Made by a program: the position numbers and the translations under genes
The notes under the pieces: generated by a model
The model's database searches: none
What the model was told of the DNA's origin: nothing
The model's input: only the letters and a program-made list of their open reading frames with translations
Origin: Mucilaginibacter mallensis
GTDB lineage: Bacteria > Bacteroidota > Bacteroidia > Sphingobacteriales > Sphingobacteriaceae
Direction: 5' to 3'
Length of the DNA stretch: 64,000 nt
Assembly (NCBI RefSeq): GCF_900105165.1
Contig: NZ_LT629740.1
Span: forward strand, 1,550,001 to 1,614,000
Part shown: positions 33,514 to 43,569 of the stretch, piece after piece
How positions within the stretch are numbered: the first letter of the stretch is position 1
Layout: each line of letters opens with the position of its first letter

Positions 33514-33969
33514 TCATCCCTTAAACTTTTCCAACCTCGCTAAAGCCTGTTGCCTTACCTTATTCTGCATCAATGATGTCCAGCCTAATAAATAACCTTT
33601 TAAGCCAAATGCCTGCCCGGCCCATTTCCAAAAACTAAAATGATCGGTATGTTTAGTGATTTTGCCATTGCTGAATTTAAATTGGGCGTGTACTTTGTTT
33701 GTCACCTTTCTGCCGGTTAAGCTAAAGGTATAAATGGCCACCCAATCGGCGCTGCCGGTTTTGTCATCAGCATTTATATTACTTGCAATGATTTTTAAAT
33801 TCGGATTTTTTAACAGCATTCGCCACATTTTTTTAACATCATAACCATTTATTAAACCAAAAGCAGGGTCTTTAAATGTTACATCATCAGCGTAGCAGCT
33901 TATCATGCCTTCAGCATCGCAGGCGGCAAATGAGTTGTAGAATTTTTCTATTACCTGTTTATTATCCAT
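33514..33969 (-). CDS. Nuclear transport factor 2-like (SnoaL) protein
   Basis: 151 residues: N-terminal VIEKFYNSFAACDAEGMISCY, VTFKDPAFG, then strands ADWVAIYTFSLTGRKVTNKVHAQFKF and ITKHTDHFSFWKWA. The cone-shaped barrel fold is shared with SnoaL-type cyclases and ketosteroid isomerase. No catalytic residues can be assigned with confidence; function unknown. Stands alone between two repeat blocks. Confidence 0.8.
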   Translation of the reverse strand: MDNKQVIEKFYNSFAACDAEGMISCYADDVTFKDPAFGLINGYDVKKMWRMLLKNPNLKIIASNINADDKTGSADWVAIYTFSLTGRKVTNKVHAQFKFSNGKITKHTDHFSFWKWAGQAFGLKGYLLGWTSLMQNKVRQQALARLEKFKG

Positions 33970-34020
33970 AGGGGACCAGATTTAATTAATAGATGAATGT
34001 ACAGGTTTAAATTAAAACCC

Positions 34021-34190
34021 CCTTGTCATTTCGAGCGATAGCGAGAAATCTTTTTAAAGAAGCGATGCGAACTGTGCAGTCATTACGTTAACCCACGTCT
34101 TGTGTTTTAGGGTAGAGAAATGGCTGCCTTGTGCTTCTTTGATCTTAATATCACAAGTCATCATTGCACAAACAGCTGCACAAGACTTGC
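34021..34190. repeat. GTCATTTCGAGCGATAGCGAG palindromic remnant
   Basis: A variant of the R1-type word: GTCATTTCGAG with the internal CGATAGCG palindrome followed by AGAAATC. The right arm is degenerate (GGGTAGAGAAATGGCTGCC region). Gene-free gap. Confidence 0.45.
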
Positions 34191-34207
34191 GCTAAATGAT
34201 AGAGAAT

Positions 34208-35128
34208 TTAAGCCGCATTAGTTTTTACATCAACTCCATGCTGCTGTTCATCATATTCCCGCTGCAACGCTCTTGCAGTTTGTGTGCTGCCATCATGGCT
34301 CCAGCCCGGCGGATTAAAAAAATATTTGAATTTATTAACAAAGCCTGGCGCTTTCCTGGCATCATGCAGCAGGGCTTTCCATTCGTGGAAAAGTACATTT
34401 ACCGGGCCCATATCTTCAGGTTGATGGGTGAGGCCGTATTTTATAGGCTCAGGCAGATTTTCTTCATGAAAAGTACCGAAAATTCTGTCCCATATAATAA
34501 ACAGCATACCCATGTTTTTATCAAGGTAAGGGATGTTTGATGCATGGTGTACCCTGTGATGCGATGGTGTCACGAATATCCAACCATACCATTTTGGCAA
34601 CGGAACGTTATATTGTGTATGTACCAGGTTGCCGTAAAGCTGGGTGATCAGGTAAGCATATAAAATATTTATAGGGTCAAAACCCATCAGCGCCAGCGGT
34701 AAATAAAAAAATACGCGGTACAAGGGCTCAAAAACAGTAGAGCGGAAGCCGGTAGTTAAGTTAAAATGCTCCGACGAATGGTGTGTTACATGCACGGCCC
34801 AAAACATGCGCGAGTAGTGTCCCACATAATGTAAAACCCAGTATAAAAAGTCCTGCGTTACTATCAGTATAAACCAGTAGGCTATCGCATTATGTATTTC
34901 AAACAGCTTGAATTGATAAGTAAAAGTCAGGATAAAAAATATACTGCCATTTACAGCCAGGTTTATAATAAATGCCAGGCTGGTTAAATAAATATTGGTG
35001 AGGGTATCGCGTTTCTCGTAATATTTACGGTTTTCGCGGTAGCTCAGCCACATTTCAACCAGCGTTAATACAACCAGCAGGGTAATCAATACAATTACAG
35101 CGTCATTCCTTGGGGTGAGGGAATTCAT
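34208..35128 (-). CDS. Sterol desaturase / fatty acid hydroxylase family protein
   Basis: 306 residues with four to five membrane helices and the eight-histidine di-iron pattern: HYVGHYS, VHVTHHSSEHFN, and HRVHHASN in the last third. Family members hydroxylate or desaturate sterols, carotenoids or fatty acids at the membrane. The substrate is unknown; in Bacteroidota hydroxylated lipids are common. The start lies four bases after the aroB stop, so it is cotranscribed with S4 protein and aroB. Confidence 0.88.
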   Translation of the reverse strand: MNSLTPRNDAVIVLITLLVVLTLVEMWLSYRENRKYYEKRDTLTNIYLTSLAFIINLAVNGSIFFILTFTYQFKLFEIHNAIAYWFILIVTQDFLYWVLHYVGHYSRMFWAVHVTHHSSEHFNLTTGFRSTVFEPLYRVFFYLPLALMGFDPINILYAYLITQLYGNLVHTQYNVPLPKWYGWIFVTPSHHRVHHASNIPYLDKNMGMLFIIWDRIFGTFHEENLPEPIKYGLTHQPEDMGPVNVLFHEWKALLHDARKAPGFVNKFKYFFNPPGWSHDGSTQTARALQREYDEQQHGVDVKTNAA

Positions 35129-35132
35129 TTAT

Positions 35133-36209
35133 TTATAATGTTGCGTAAAAAGCTAAACTTTCGCTAAGTTCGGCTTCTGTACAGATATTATCAATACTAT
35201 ACTGGCCAATTTGTGTAAGCAGTGTGCAATTTATTTTACCGTTTTGGTTTTTCTTATCCTTTTGCATCAGGGCATACAACTCAGCGTTTGCTGATTCTTC
35301 CAGCAGATATTTAGGATATAAGCTTGTAATCACATCTACTATCTCGTTAAGCTCAGCCTTGCTTAATCCAATTTTTTTGTGCGATAGCCATGCTTCACAT
35401 ATCATGCCGATGGCAATAGCCTCGCCATGCGATAAAGCAGTACCATCGTCTTTTAATATAGAATAAGTCTCCACAGCGTGACCAACTGTATGACCAAAAT
35501 TCAGGCTTTTACGTATGCCGTTTTCTTTCGGGTCTTCAATTACTACCCTGTTTTTTATTTCTATAGAATGATAGATCAGCTCAACTGCCGGGAATGTAAG
35601 ATCACTGTTTTTAAGCTGGTTCCAATAATCGGCATCAACTATTAAACCATGTTTAAGCATCTCGGCCAGGCCCGAAAGTACTTGTCTTTCGGGCAATGTC
35701 TTTAAAAAATCATAGGCAATAAATACTGCTTTAGGCTGGGTAAAGGTGCCAATGATGTTTTTAATGCTATCAATATCAATGCCTGTTTTGCCACCAACTG
35801 AAGCATCAACCTGCGAAAGGAGAGTGGTAGGCACGTGTACAAAATCGATCCCGCGTTTAAATGTGGAAGCTGCAAAGCCACCCAGATCGCTGATCACACC
35901 ACCACCAAGGTTTACCATCAAACTTTTACGATCGGCGCCAAAGTCTATCAGCATTTTCCATATGCCTATGCAAAAATCAATATCCTTGCTTTCCTCGCCG
36001 GCATTTATCTCGATAATATCGTAATTGTCAATATCGCCAAGCTTTTCTTTAACCAATGGTAAGCAGTGTTGTGCCGTGTTTTCATCGGTTAAAATAAAAA
36101 AACGGGAGTAGTTACCTGTTTTTATAAAGTTTACCAGCTGATCTATACTATTATCAAAATAAATAGGGTAGTCGATGCTATTAATCGTATCTAAATGAAG
36201 CGTATCCAT
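35133..36209 (-). CDS. aroB: 3-dehydroquinate synthase
   Basis: 358 residues. NAD-binding and metal site motifs: LGGGVISDLGGFAASTFKRGI, HVPTTLLSQVDASVGGKTGID, LAEMLKHGLI, and LNFGHTVGHAVE (zinc His). It makes 3-dehydroquinate from DAHP, the second shikimate step, following the DAHP synthase at 29547. The upstream S4-domain gene ends two bases before the start, indicating tight translational coupling. Confidence 0.96.
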   Translation of the reverse strand: MDTLHLDTINSIDYPIYFDNSIDQLVNFIKTGNYSRFFILTDENTAQHCLPLVKEKLGDIDNYDIIEINAGEESKDIDFCIGIWKMLIDFGADRKSLMVNLGGGVISDLGGFAASTFKRGIDFVHVPTTLLSQVDASVGGKTGIDIDSIKNIIGTFTQPKAVFIAYDFLKTLPERQVLSGLAEMLKHGLIVDADYWNQLKNSDLTFPAVELIYHSIEIKNRVVIEDPKENGIRKSLNFGHTVGHAVETYSILKDDGTALSHGEAIAIGMICEAWLSHKKIGLSKAELNEIVDVITSLYPKYLLEESANAELYALMQKDKKNQNGKINCTLLTQIGQYSIDNICTEAELSESLAFYATL

Positions 36210-36211
36210 AA

Positions 36212-36418
36212 TTATATAACCATGATCTTTTGATTTCTGAATTCTATTACATCGCCGGGTTTAACTTTTAGGCGTTTGCGGTAATCCACCTGTCCGTTGT
36301 ACTGCACTTCGCCCTCGGTTACAACTATTTGCGCTTCGCCGCCGGTTTGCACCAGGTTGGCTGCTTTTAGTAATTGTATCAACGGAATGTAATCGCCTGT
36401 AACTTTAAATTCTATCAT
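36212..36418 (-). CDS. S4-domain RNA-binding protein (YbcJ-like)
   Basis: 68 residues forming one S4 domain: IPLIQLLKAANLVQTGGEAQ, then GEVQYNGQVDYRKRLKVKPGDVIEF. Such small stand-alone S4 proteins bind structured RNA, perhaps in ribosome assembly. First gene of the minus-strand run with aroB and the desaturase. Confidence 0.88.
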   Translation of the reverse strand: MIEFKVTGDYIPLIQLLKAANLVQTGGEAQIVVTEGEVQYNGQVDYRKRLKVKPGDVIEFRNQKIMVI

Positions 36419-36487
36419 GGAGGGGCAAAAATAAACTATTCGCAGAATAATGAGTTATGTTAACTTGTATTTTCTACTTTTGTATTT

Positions 36488-37702
36488 ATGCTTTCGAACG
36501 TAACTGACCTCAAAGCATCTCCAGTAACTACACTTTCGTTTGAAAATACGGAGATAGCTTTTCGCCATGCAACCAATTTTGAGCTTAAACGCGCTTATTG
36601 GTTGTTCCGGATCATTAATGTAAATTTTTTAGTAAAGATTGGTCCGCCTGTTACAAACTTCGCCATTAAAATAGGCTTACCTATTAAAGGCATCATAAAA
36701 TCAACCATTTTCAAGCACTTTTGCGGTGGTGAAACCATTACCGAATGCGATAACACTATAAAAAAACTGTACGCGGGTGGCGTAGGCACTATATTAGATT
36801 ACTCTATTGAAGGTGAGGATGACGAAAGTGTATTTGATAATACCCGCGATGAAATTATCCGTACCATAGTTCGCGCCTCCGGCGATAAGGCTGTACCCAT
36901 CACCGTATTTAAAGTGACAGGCGTAGGCCGCTTTTCATTATTGGAGAAATTGGATGAAGGCCTTGAGCTTACCATTGTTGAACAGGAAGAATGGAAAAAA
37001 GTACAAGCCCGTGTACTGGCTATTTGCGAAAAAGCTTATAAAACAAGTATCCCGGTAATGATTGATGCTGAAGAAACATGGATACAAAAAACCATTGACC
37101 TGCTGGCCTTAAACATGATGGCCCGTTTTAATAAGCAAAAAGCAATTGTTTACAATACCTACCAAATGTACCGTCATGATAAGTTGGAATCTATAAAACA
37201 GGATTACAGTCAGGCTGTTGCAGGCAGCTTTATTTTAGGTGCCAAAATAGTACGTGGCGCCTACATGGAAAAAGAGCGCAAGCGTGCTGATGAAAAGGGT
37301 TACCCATCGCCCATACAACCCAATAAGGAAGCTACGGACATAGATTATAATAACGCATTAAGGTTCTGCATTGATCATGTTGATGGCATTGCCATTGTAG
37401 CGGGTACCCATAACGAGGATAGCTGTCGTTTATTGGCCGACTTGCTGAATGAAAAGCACGTTGACCCTAAAAACCCGCATATCTATTTCTCGCAATTGTT
37501 GGGAATGAGCGATAATCTGAGCTTTAACCTTGCCAATGCCGACTACAATGTTGCTAAGTACGTGCCTTACGGACCTATAAAAGCCGTACTGCCATACCTT
37601 TTCCGCCGTGCGCAGGAAAATACTGCTATAGCAGGCCAAATGAGCCGCGAGTTGGGTTTGATTGTGAAAGAGAAGAAGAGAAGAGAAAGCACGGTAGTTT
37701 AA
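36488..37702 (+). CDS. Proline dehydrogenase
   Basis: 404 residues with the PRODH barrel: VGTILDYSIEGED, FKVTGVGR, PVMIDAEETWIQ, GAKIVRGAYMEKER (FAD/substrate loop), YVPYGPIKAVLPYLFRRAQEN. It oxidises L-proline to pyrroline-5-carboxylate with FAD and feeds electrons to the membrane. Stand-alone type without the PutA aldehyde dehydrogenase domain. Divergent from the S4/aroB operon, 70 bases apart. Confidence 0.92.
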   Translation: MLSNVTDLKASPVTTLSFENTEIAFRHATNFELKRAYWLFRIINVNFLVKIGPPVTNFAIKIGLPIKGIIKSTIFKHFCGGETITECDNTIKKLYAGGVGTILDYSIEGEDDESVFDNTRDEIIRTIVRASGDKAVPITVFKVTGVGRFSLLEKLDEGLELTIVEQEEWKKVQARVLAICEKAYKTSIPVMIDAEETWIQKTIDLLALNMMARFNKQKAIVYNTYQMYRHDKLESIKQDYSQAVAGSFILGAKIVRGAYMEKERKRADEKGYPSPIQPNKEATDIDYNNALRFCIDHVDGIAIVAGTHNEDSCRLLADLLNEKHVDPKNPHIYFSQLLGMSDNLSFNLANADYNVAKYVPYGPIKAVLPYLFRRAQENTAIAGQMSRELGLIVKEKKRRESTVV

Positions 37703-37750
37703 AGTCGAAAGTTCAAAGTCAAAAGTCTGTCGCGATTTTTTTTCACCGCG

Positions 37751-37908
37751 CGTCATTGCGAGGTACGAAGCAATCCCTATGCTATACAGAGCTGTGTGCC
37801 GGATCATGCTGAGGCACTCGAAGCATAAGCGGAAAGGCCTTTCCCCGCACACTTCGAGTGCCTCAGTGTACCCCATACGTAGAGATTGCTTCGTACCTCG
37901 CAATGACG
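37751..37908. repeat. R1 palindrome with R2 nested inside
   Basis: Outer R1 arms (CGTCATTGCGAGGTACGAAG ... TTCGTACCTCGCAATGACG) enclose an R2 unit (ATCATGCTGAGGCACTCGAA ... TTCGAGTGCCTCAGTGTAC). The nesting shows that R2 inserted into, or grew within, R1. Confidence 0.85.
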
Positions 37909-37960
37909 CGCTGATTAGTAACATCCTGTAAATCTCTAAAATCCGCTAAATCCTGGTTCC

Positions 37961-40900
37961 CTAATCCCCATCCTCAGTAGTAAACTGATACGTTTGGGCA
38001 TTTTCAACCGGCAGGCTGATCATATCACCCCGGCCCATTTGCCACCAGAAATGCAGGCGTGGCTTTTCGGTATTGCCTGTTTCGTTCATGGAATCTGAAT
38101 CATACAGGCGGCCGTTTGCCATTACATATTTTATTTTTTCGCTATTGCGGATATCATCAAGCGGGTTGGCATTCAGTACTATCAAATCGGCCAGCTTGCC
38201 AATTTCAAGCGAGCCAATTTCTTTATCCATACCTAAATAGGATGCGCCGTTCATGGTAGCACAGCGGATAACTTCCATAGGTGTCATACCACCCTGGCCC
38301 AGCATCCACATTTCCCAATGGGCGCCAAAACCTTGTAATTGCCCATGTGAACCCAGATTTATCTTTGTGCCGCCATCGCTTATCTGTTTTACATATTTTG
38401 ATATTTCTATATGGCCATAATCGCCATATTCAGATTCCGTTCTGCGGCGCGAGCGTGCATCTACTATAAATTGCGGTACAAAATTCAGCAGGTGCTGGTT
38501 TTTCCACACTTCCAAACGGTCGTACCAATAATTTTCACCAAACTGAGTGCCATAACTTACAATCAACGTAGGGGTATAGCCCGATTTGCTATTGTTCCAC
38601 AAACTTTTCACATCCTTGTATACAGGCCAAACAGGTATGTTATGCTCAATACCAGTATGCCCATCTACTATCATATTCATATTGGTTTCAAAAGTTGAAC
38701 CGCCTTCGGGCACTACTTCCATTTGCAGTTCTCTCGCGGCAGCAATAATTTCCTGACGTTGCTCCCGGCGGGGCTGGTTATAGCTTTTTACCGAGAAAGC
38801 ACCCACGACCTTTAACCTGCGCAAATGCGAGCGGGCATCATCCAGACTATTTATTACTGCTTTAAAATCACCATCAGCACCGTATAAAATGGTGCCGGTT
38901 GAGTATATCCTCGGGCCAACCATGTGGCCTGATTTTACCATTTCAGCCTGACTAAATACCATCTCCGTATTAGTGGATGGATCATGGGCTGTTGTTACCC
39001 CATAAGCCAGGTTGGCATAATAATTCCAGTCCTGCTGCGGCGAAATACCATCAGGGCTGGGGTGCAGATGTGCATGTACATCAACTATGCCCGGCATAAT
39101 GGTTTTACCGGCTATATCATAAACTTTGGCATCGGCGGGTATTTGTACTTCCTCATTTTTGCCAACTGCTATAATCTTATTCTGGTCGATAACAATGGTT
39201 CCGTTCTCAATCACCTGGTCGTCCTTCATGGTGATGATACGCGCGTTTTTGAAAGCTATTTTACCTGTCGGTACGTCAGTTTTTAGCTTCAATCCAATGT
39301 CTGTGCTTGCTGTATCTGCCGGGTTAAATTTATCGCCGATAGCAGTACCGATATCCCTCACATAATATCTTGGTCCCAGCGTCCACATTATTTTTTGGCT
39401 GTCCTTGCTCCAATGCAGGTAGGTGCCGGCGTCTTTAGTGAGCTTGGTTAGTGGGATAGCCTTATTATTTGCCGAAAGATCCTGCGGATTACCTGTTGTA
39501 ACCATAGGCGTTATATAACAGTTAAATAGTTCGGTAAAAGCCATCCATTTGCCATCGGGGCTCGGGTTAAATTGCGTGGCATAAGTAGATGTATACAGTG
39601 TGCGTTGATTAGCACCGCTTACATCCATCACTCTGAAAGTTTTTTTATCGCCATCCTCACTCTGGTAATAGATTTTTGCGTCATCAATTGAGAATTGCGG
39701 ATTGATGCCGTTATTGATGATCATCTGTGGCGTACCACCCATTACCGGTATCATATATATACCCGGGTTCTCGCCAAAAGCAAAGCCTGATACTTCGTTA
39801 CCTACTCCTTTTACATAAATTATTTTATCGCCTTTATTTGAGAATTTTGGAGTATAATAAAACCCTTTATCAATAGTTAAGCGGGTAACAATATGTGTGG
39901 TCAGGTCGATATGATTGATAGAGGCTTTTAACTCATCCGTCCAGTCAATATAAATTAATGATTTGCCATCGGGACTAAATTGCGGGGAGTATTCCAGATC
40001 GGTGGTATTGGTTATGCGTGTAGGTACGCCATCTGGCAGTGTTTTGGTGTAGATGTAGCCCGCCGCATTAAAAGCTATTGTTTTACCATCAGGCGATGTG
40101 GTAATCTCACGTATCATTTTTACAGAAAATTCATCCTGGAAAACTTTTTGTTGGTAATGCAGCGCATCGCTAATAGTTTGAGTTGATGTTACCTCAAATG
40201 GAACAGGAGTTGTATTCAGGGTGCTGATATCCATGTGCCATATTTTCCCTTTGGAATAAAATATGAGGCCTTTGCTATCGGGGGTCCAGGCAAAATTGGG
40301 GTATACACCAAAAATAGCCCACGTTTCCTGCTGATCGTGTGACAGATCATCATAAACAGGCCATTCCTCACCAGTAGCTATGTTGTGCAAAAATAGCTCC
40401 GATTTTAAACGCACACGCTTTACAAAAGCCATCAGCTTGCCATCAGGTGATAGCTGCGGCCTGCAAGCGCCGCCTGTTCCACCTGCTACTATATTTATTT
40501 CGCCTGTTTCACGATTTAGTTTTTTTATGGCGTATATGCCTTTATTGGGGTCTTTATTATATTGAAAATTTGGGCCGGGGGTAACATCCTCGCTCCAGTA
40601 AACAAATTTGCCATCGGGCGATACTAAGGGTTCACCTGCATCCTGTTCATCATCTTTGCGTTTGGTAAGCTGTATACCATCGCCGCCTGCTTTATTATAC
40701 AACCAAATTTCGCCTGCGCCCAATGATCGGGTATTGGTGAAGTGCTTGCGGGCCACCAGGTATTGCCCGTCGGGTGTCCACGAGGCATTGTTCAATAGCC
40801 TGAAGGATTCCTTAGTTATTGGATGCTTATCGCTGCCATCGGCATTCATTACCCATATATTATCGCCGCCATCTTTATCGCTGGTATAAGAGATCTGTTT

Positions 40901-41176
40901 ACCATCAGGGCTAAACCTTGGCTGTATTTCCCATGCTTTGCCACCTGCCAGCAAGGTTGCCTTGCCGCCATCAATAGGGAGGTTATAAATATCGCCCAAC
41001 AAATCAAATACAATGGTTTTACCATCCGGACTAACATCCAAATTCATCCAGGTGCCTTCATCGGTAGTTATAATAACTTTTTTTGACGGGCCGGGAGGGG
41101 CTTCAACGTTCCATTTCTGGGCGTTTACTGTAGTCACAAATAGGAGCAATATTATGGGCAGGTAAATGAACTTCAT
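37961..41176 (-). CDS. Amidohydrolase with TolB-like propeller
   Basis: 1071 residues. A signal peptide (1-19, ending VNAQ) precedes a long WD40-like/TolB beta-propeller with repeated SPDGK motifs (about 45-620), as in DPP-IV-type or Tol proteins. The C-terminal part (about 650-1050) is an amidohydrolase barrel: GIVDVHAHLHPS near 697, TAHDPST, DGHTGIEHN, NLGSHGQLQG and MNGASYLGMDKEIGSLEIGKLAD. Metal ligands HxH and later His are present. It is probably a periplasmic metal-dependent hydrolase of peptides or cyclic amides; substrate unknown. Stands alone. Confidence 0.88.
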   Translation of the reverse strand: MKFIYLPIILLLFVTTVNAQKWNVEAPPGPSKKVIITTDEGTWMNLDVSPDGKTIVFDLLGDIYNLPIDGGKATLLAGGKAWEIQPRFSPDGKQISYTSDKDGGDNIWVMNADGSDKHPITKESFRLLNNASWTPDGQYLVARKHFTNTRSLGAGEIWLYNKAGGDGIQLTKRKDDEQDAGEPLVSPDGKFVYWSEDVTPGPNFQYNKDPNKGIYAIKKLNRETGEINIVAGGTGGACRPQLSPDGKLMAFVKRVRLKSELFLHNIATGEEWPVYDDLSHDQQETWAIFGVYPNFAWTPDSKGLIFYSKGKIWHMDISTLNTTPVPFEVTSTQTISDALHYQQKVFQDEFSVKMIREITTSPDGKTIAFNAAGYIYTKTLPDGVPTRITNTTDLEYSPQFSPDGKSLIYIDWTDELKASINHIDLTTHIVTRLTIDKGFYYTPKFSNKGDKIIYVKGVGNEVSGFAFGENPGIYMIPVMGGTPQMIINNGINPQFSIDDAKIYYQSEDGDKKTFRVMDVSGANQRTLYTSTYATQFNPSPDGKWMAFTELFNCYITPMVTTGNPQDLSANNKAIPLTKLTKDAGTYLHWSKDSQKIMWTLGPRYYVRDIGTAIGDKFNPADTASTDIGLKLKTDVPTGKIAFKNARIITMKDDQVIENGTIVIDQNKIIAVGKNEEVQIPADAKVYDIAGKTIMPGIVDVHAHLHPSPDGISPQQDWNYYANLAYGVTTAHDPSTNTEMVFSQAEMVKSGHMVGPRIYSTGTILYGADGDFKAVINSLDDARSHLRRLKVVGAFSVKSYNQPRREQRQEIIAAARELQMEVVPEGGSTFETNMNMIVDGHTGIEHNIPVWPVYKDVKSLWNNSKSGYTPTLIVSYGTQFGENYWYDRLEVWKNQHLLNFVPQFIVDARSRRRTESEYGDYGHIEISKYVKQISDGGTKINLGSHGQLQGFGAHWEMWMLGQGGMTPMEVIRCATMNGASYLGMDKEIGSLEIGKLADLIVLNANPLDDIRNSEKIKYVMANGRLYDSDSMNETGNTEKPRLHFWWQMGRGDMISLPVENAQTYQFTTEDGD

Positions 41177-41290
41177 TATTATAATAATATGATTACGTTA
41201 CGAAGATAAAACTATTGAAGTAATTGGAAGGTTTTGATATTGTCATTAAATTAATTGTGAGTGGTTGATTCTGGCTGATCTTCTAAAAGC

Positions 41291-41421
41291 GTCATTGCGA
41301 GGAACGAAGCAATCCCTAAACTATATAGATCAATGTGTTTAAGCCGTCATGCTGAGCGCTAGTCGAAGCATGTGGGTAAAGGCCTCTGCGCTCATATTTC
41401 GACTAGCGCTCAGCATGACAC
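41291..41421. repeat. R1 left arm followed by complete R2
   Basis: GTCATTGCGAGGAACGAAGC (R1 left arm, no right arm) then TCATGCTGAGCGCTAGTCGA ... CGACTAGCGCTCAGCATGA, with near-perfect arms. Lies between the divergent amidohydrolase and recQ promoters. Confidence 0.8.
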
Positions 41422-41565
41422 CCTCTCATGTACTTGCAAACCTGCTCCCCCCTGTATATACTTCCAATAATCCACTTTCCACTTAATTCTTATCTTCGCA
41501 ATTAGTAAAACATAGTATACGCATTAACTACTCACTTAATCCAACTAATCAACCACTCACCATAC

Positions 41566-43458
41566 ATGACCATCCGCGAGCTCCTTAAACAATATTGGAA
41601 CCATGATAACTTCCGGCCTATGCAGGAGGAGATCATAAAATCCGTATTACTGGGGCATGATACGTTGGCGCTGCTGCCTACAGGTGGGGGAAAGTCGGTA
41701 TGTTTTCAGATACCTGCCCTGGCTAAAGAGGGGATATGTATTGTGGTATCGCCATTAATAGCTTTGATTAAAGACCAGGTAGAAGGGTTGAAAGCCAAAG
41801 GTATCAATGCTGTATCCATCGTATCGGGGATGAGCAAGCGCGAGATTGATTTGGCACTGGATAACTGTATTTATAATCCGGTTAAATTTTTATATCTCTC
41901 GCCTGAGCGTTTACTATCAGAGTTGGTGCAGGAACGCATCAAATACATGAAGGTAAACCTGATTGCCGTTGATGAGGCGCACTGTATATCGCAATGGGGT
42001 TATGATTTTAGGCCGCCGTACCTGCATATTGCCGATCTGCGTGAGTTACACCCGGATGTGCCTGTACTGGCACTTACTGCTACCGCTACTGCCGAGGTTA
42101 GGGAAGATATCCAACAAAAACTACGATTTACCAAGCCAAACGTTTTTCAAAAAAGCTTCGAGCGCCGCAATATCAGCTATGTGGTGATGAGCGAGGAAAA
42201 CAAGCTGCGCAAGCTGCTTGATATAGCCAAAGGTGTAAAAGGCAGCGGTATTGTATATGTACGCAGCCGTAAGGAAACCGCCGAAATAGCCAGATTTTAT
42301 AATGATAATGGTATCAAAGCCGATTTTTATCATGCAGGTCTGGGTGTTGAAGTGCGCTCCAAAAAACAGGATAATTGGATCAGGAACCATACCCGCGTTA
42401 TTGTAGCGACCAGTGCCTTTGGGATGGGGATTGATAAGGCTGATGTACGCTTTGTGATCCATAAGGATTTGCCAGAGAGTTTGGAGGCCTACTATCAGGA
42501 GGCTGGCAGGGGAGGGCGCGACGAGCAAAAGGCCTATGCGGTGCTACTGTATAGTCCGGCCGACAGGTATAAAGAAGAAAAGAAATTTGAATTGAACTTT
42601 CCATCGATAGAGGAGATCAAGCGCATATACCATTGCCTGGCCAACTATTACCAGCTGGCATATGGAGCGGGGGCGGGCATTAGCTTCGATTTGGATATTG
42701 GCGATTTTTGTGCCCGCTATAAACTGGATGCTATTAAAACCCTCAGCGCCCTTAAGTTTTTAGAGCAGGACGAATATGTGAGCTTTAACGAGAGTGTTTT
42801 TCTGCCCTCGCGCTTCAGGTTCGAAGTATTTAATGAGCAGTTATATAACTTCCAGATTCAAAACCCCGGCTGGGATCCATTTATAAAAGCGTTGCTGCGC
42901 TCTTATGGTGGGGCGTTTGATGATTATGTGCGATTGCGGGAGTTCGATCTTTCCAAACGTACCCATATGAACACCCAACAGGTTATTGAAGGGCTTAATA
43001 AGTTGCAGGAATATGGTGTATTGAACTACCTGCCCCAAACAGATCATCCGCAGGTAACCTGGCTAAAGCCCCGCATGGATGCTGATAACCTGTATATTAA
43101 TAAAGGTTATATTGAAACCCGTAAGGCTAATTACCGCAATAAAATTGAGGCCGTATTTGCCTACTTGTTGCATCGCCGTTGCCGTAGTCAGATGCTACTA
43201 GCTTATTTTGATGAAACCAATGCCCCCAAATGCGGCATCTGTGATATATGCCTCGAAGAAAAGCGTGAGCGCAATGCCGACGAGATAAGCGATGTGATCA
43301 CTAATGAAATAGTAGAATTACTCAGCATATCATCACTTGATGCTTCAGAACTAATCACCAGCCTTAAAAATGGGGTTGAAAAGGAGCGTATTGAAACTAT
43401 CCGTATGTTGCTTGATGCCGGGAAGATTAAGAGTGATGGGGTGGTGTATTATTTGTAA
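41566..43458 (+). CDS. recQ: RecQ family ATP-dependent DNA helicase
   Basis: 630 residues. Superfamily 2 helicase motifs: LLPTGGGKSV (Walker A, about 37), VDEAHCISQWGYDFRPPY (DEAH, about 135), ALTATATAEV, VATSAFGMGIDKADVRFVIH and YQEAGRGGRDE. The RecQ zinc site is HRRCRSQ with CGICDIC near 545-565. The C-terminus is short, with no HRDC domain. It unwinds DNA 3' to 5' in repair and recombination. RecQ paralogues of this shape are common in Bacteroidota, often beside the longer recQ. Confidence 0.93.
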   Translation: MTIRELLKQYWNHDNFRPMQEEIIKSVLLGHDTLALLPTGGGKSVCFQIPALAKEGICIVVSPLIALIKDQVEGLKAKGINAVSIVSGMSKREIDLALDNCIYNPVKFLYLSPERLLSELVQERIKYMKVNLIAVDEAHCISQWGYDFRPPYLHIADLRELHPDVPVLALTATATAEVREDIQQKLRFTKPNVFQKSFERRNISYVVMSEENKLRKLLDIAKGVKGSGIVYVRSRKETAEIARFYNDNGIKADFYHAGLGVEVRSKKQDNWIRNHTRVIVATSAFGMGIDKADVRFVIHKDLPESLEAYYQEAGRGGRDEQKAYAVLLYSPADRYKEEKKFELNFPSIEEIKRIYHCLANYYQLAYGAGAGISFDLDIGDFCARYKLDAIKTLSALKFLEQDEYVSFNESVFLPSRFRFEVFNEQLYNFQIQNPGWDPFIKALLRSYGGAFDDYVRLREFDLSKRTHMNTQQVIEGLNKLQEYGVLNYLPQTDHPQVTWLKPRMDADNLYINKGYIETRKANYRNKIEAVFAYLLHRRCRSQMLLAYFDETNAPKCGICDICLEEKRERNADEISDVITNEIVELLSISSLDASELITSLKNGVEKERIETIRMLLDAGKIKSDGVVYYL

Positions 43459-43478
43459 CCCAGTTAAATCTCATTAAG

Positions 43479-43506
43479 CGTCATTGCGAGGTACGAAGCA
43501 ATCCCC
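43479..43506. repeat. R1 half unit after recQ
   Basis: GCGTCATTGCGAGGTACGAA followed by GCAATCCCC; no facing arm nearby. Confidence 0.75.
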
Positions 43507-43569
43507 GACTGTGCAAAGTGGACTTGCATGTTTGAATATCGCATGAAGCCGCTCATGGGCGCGGAGCCC

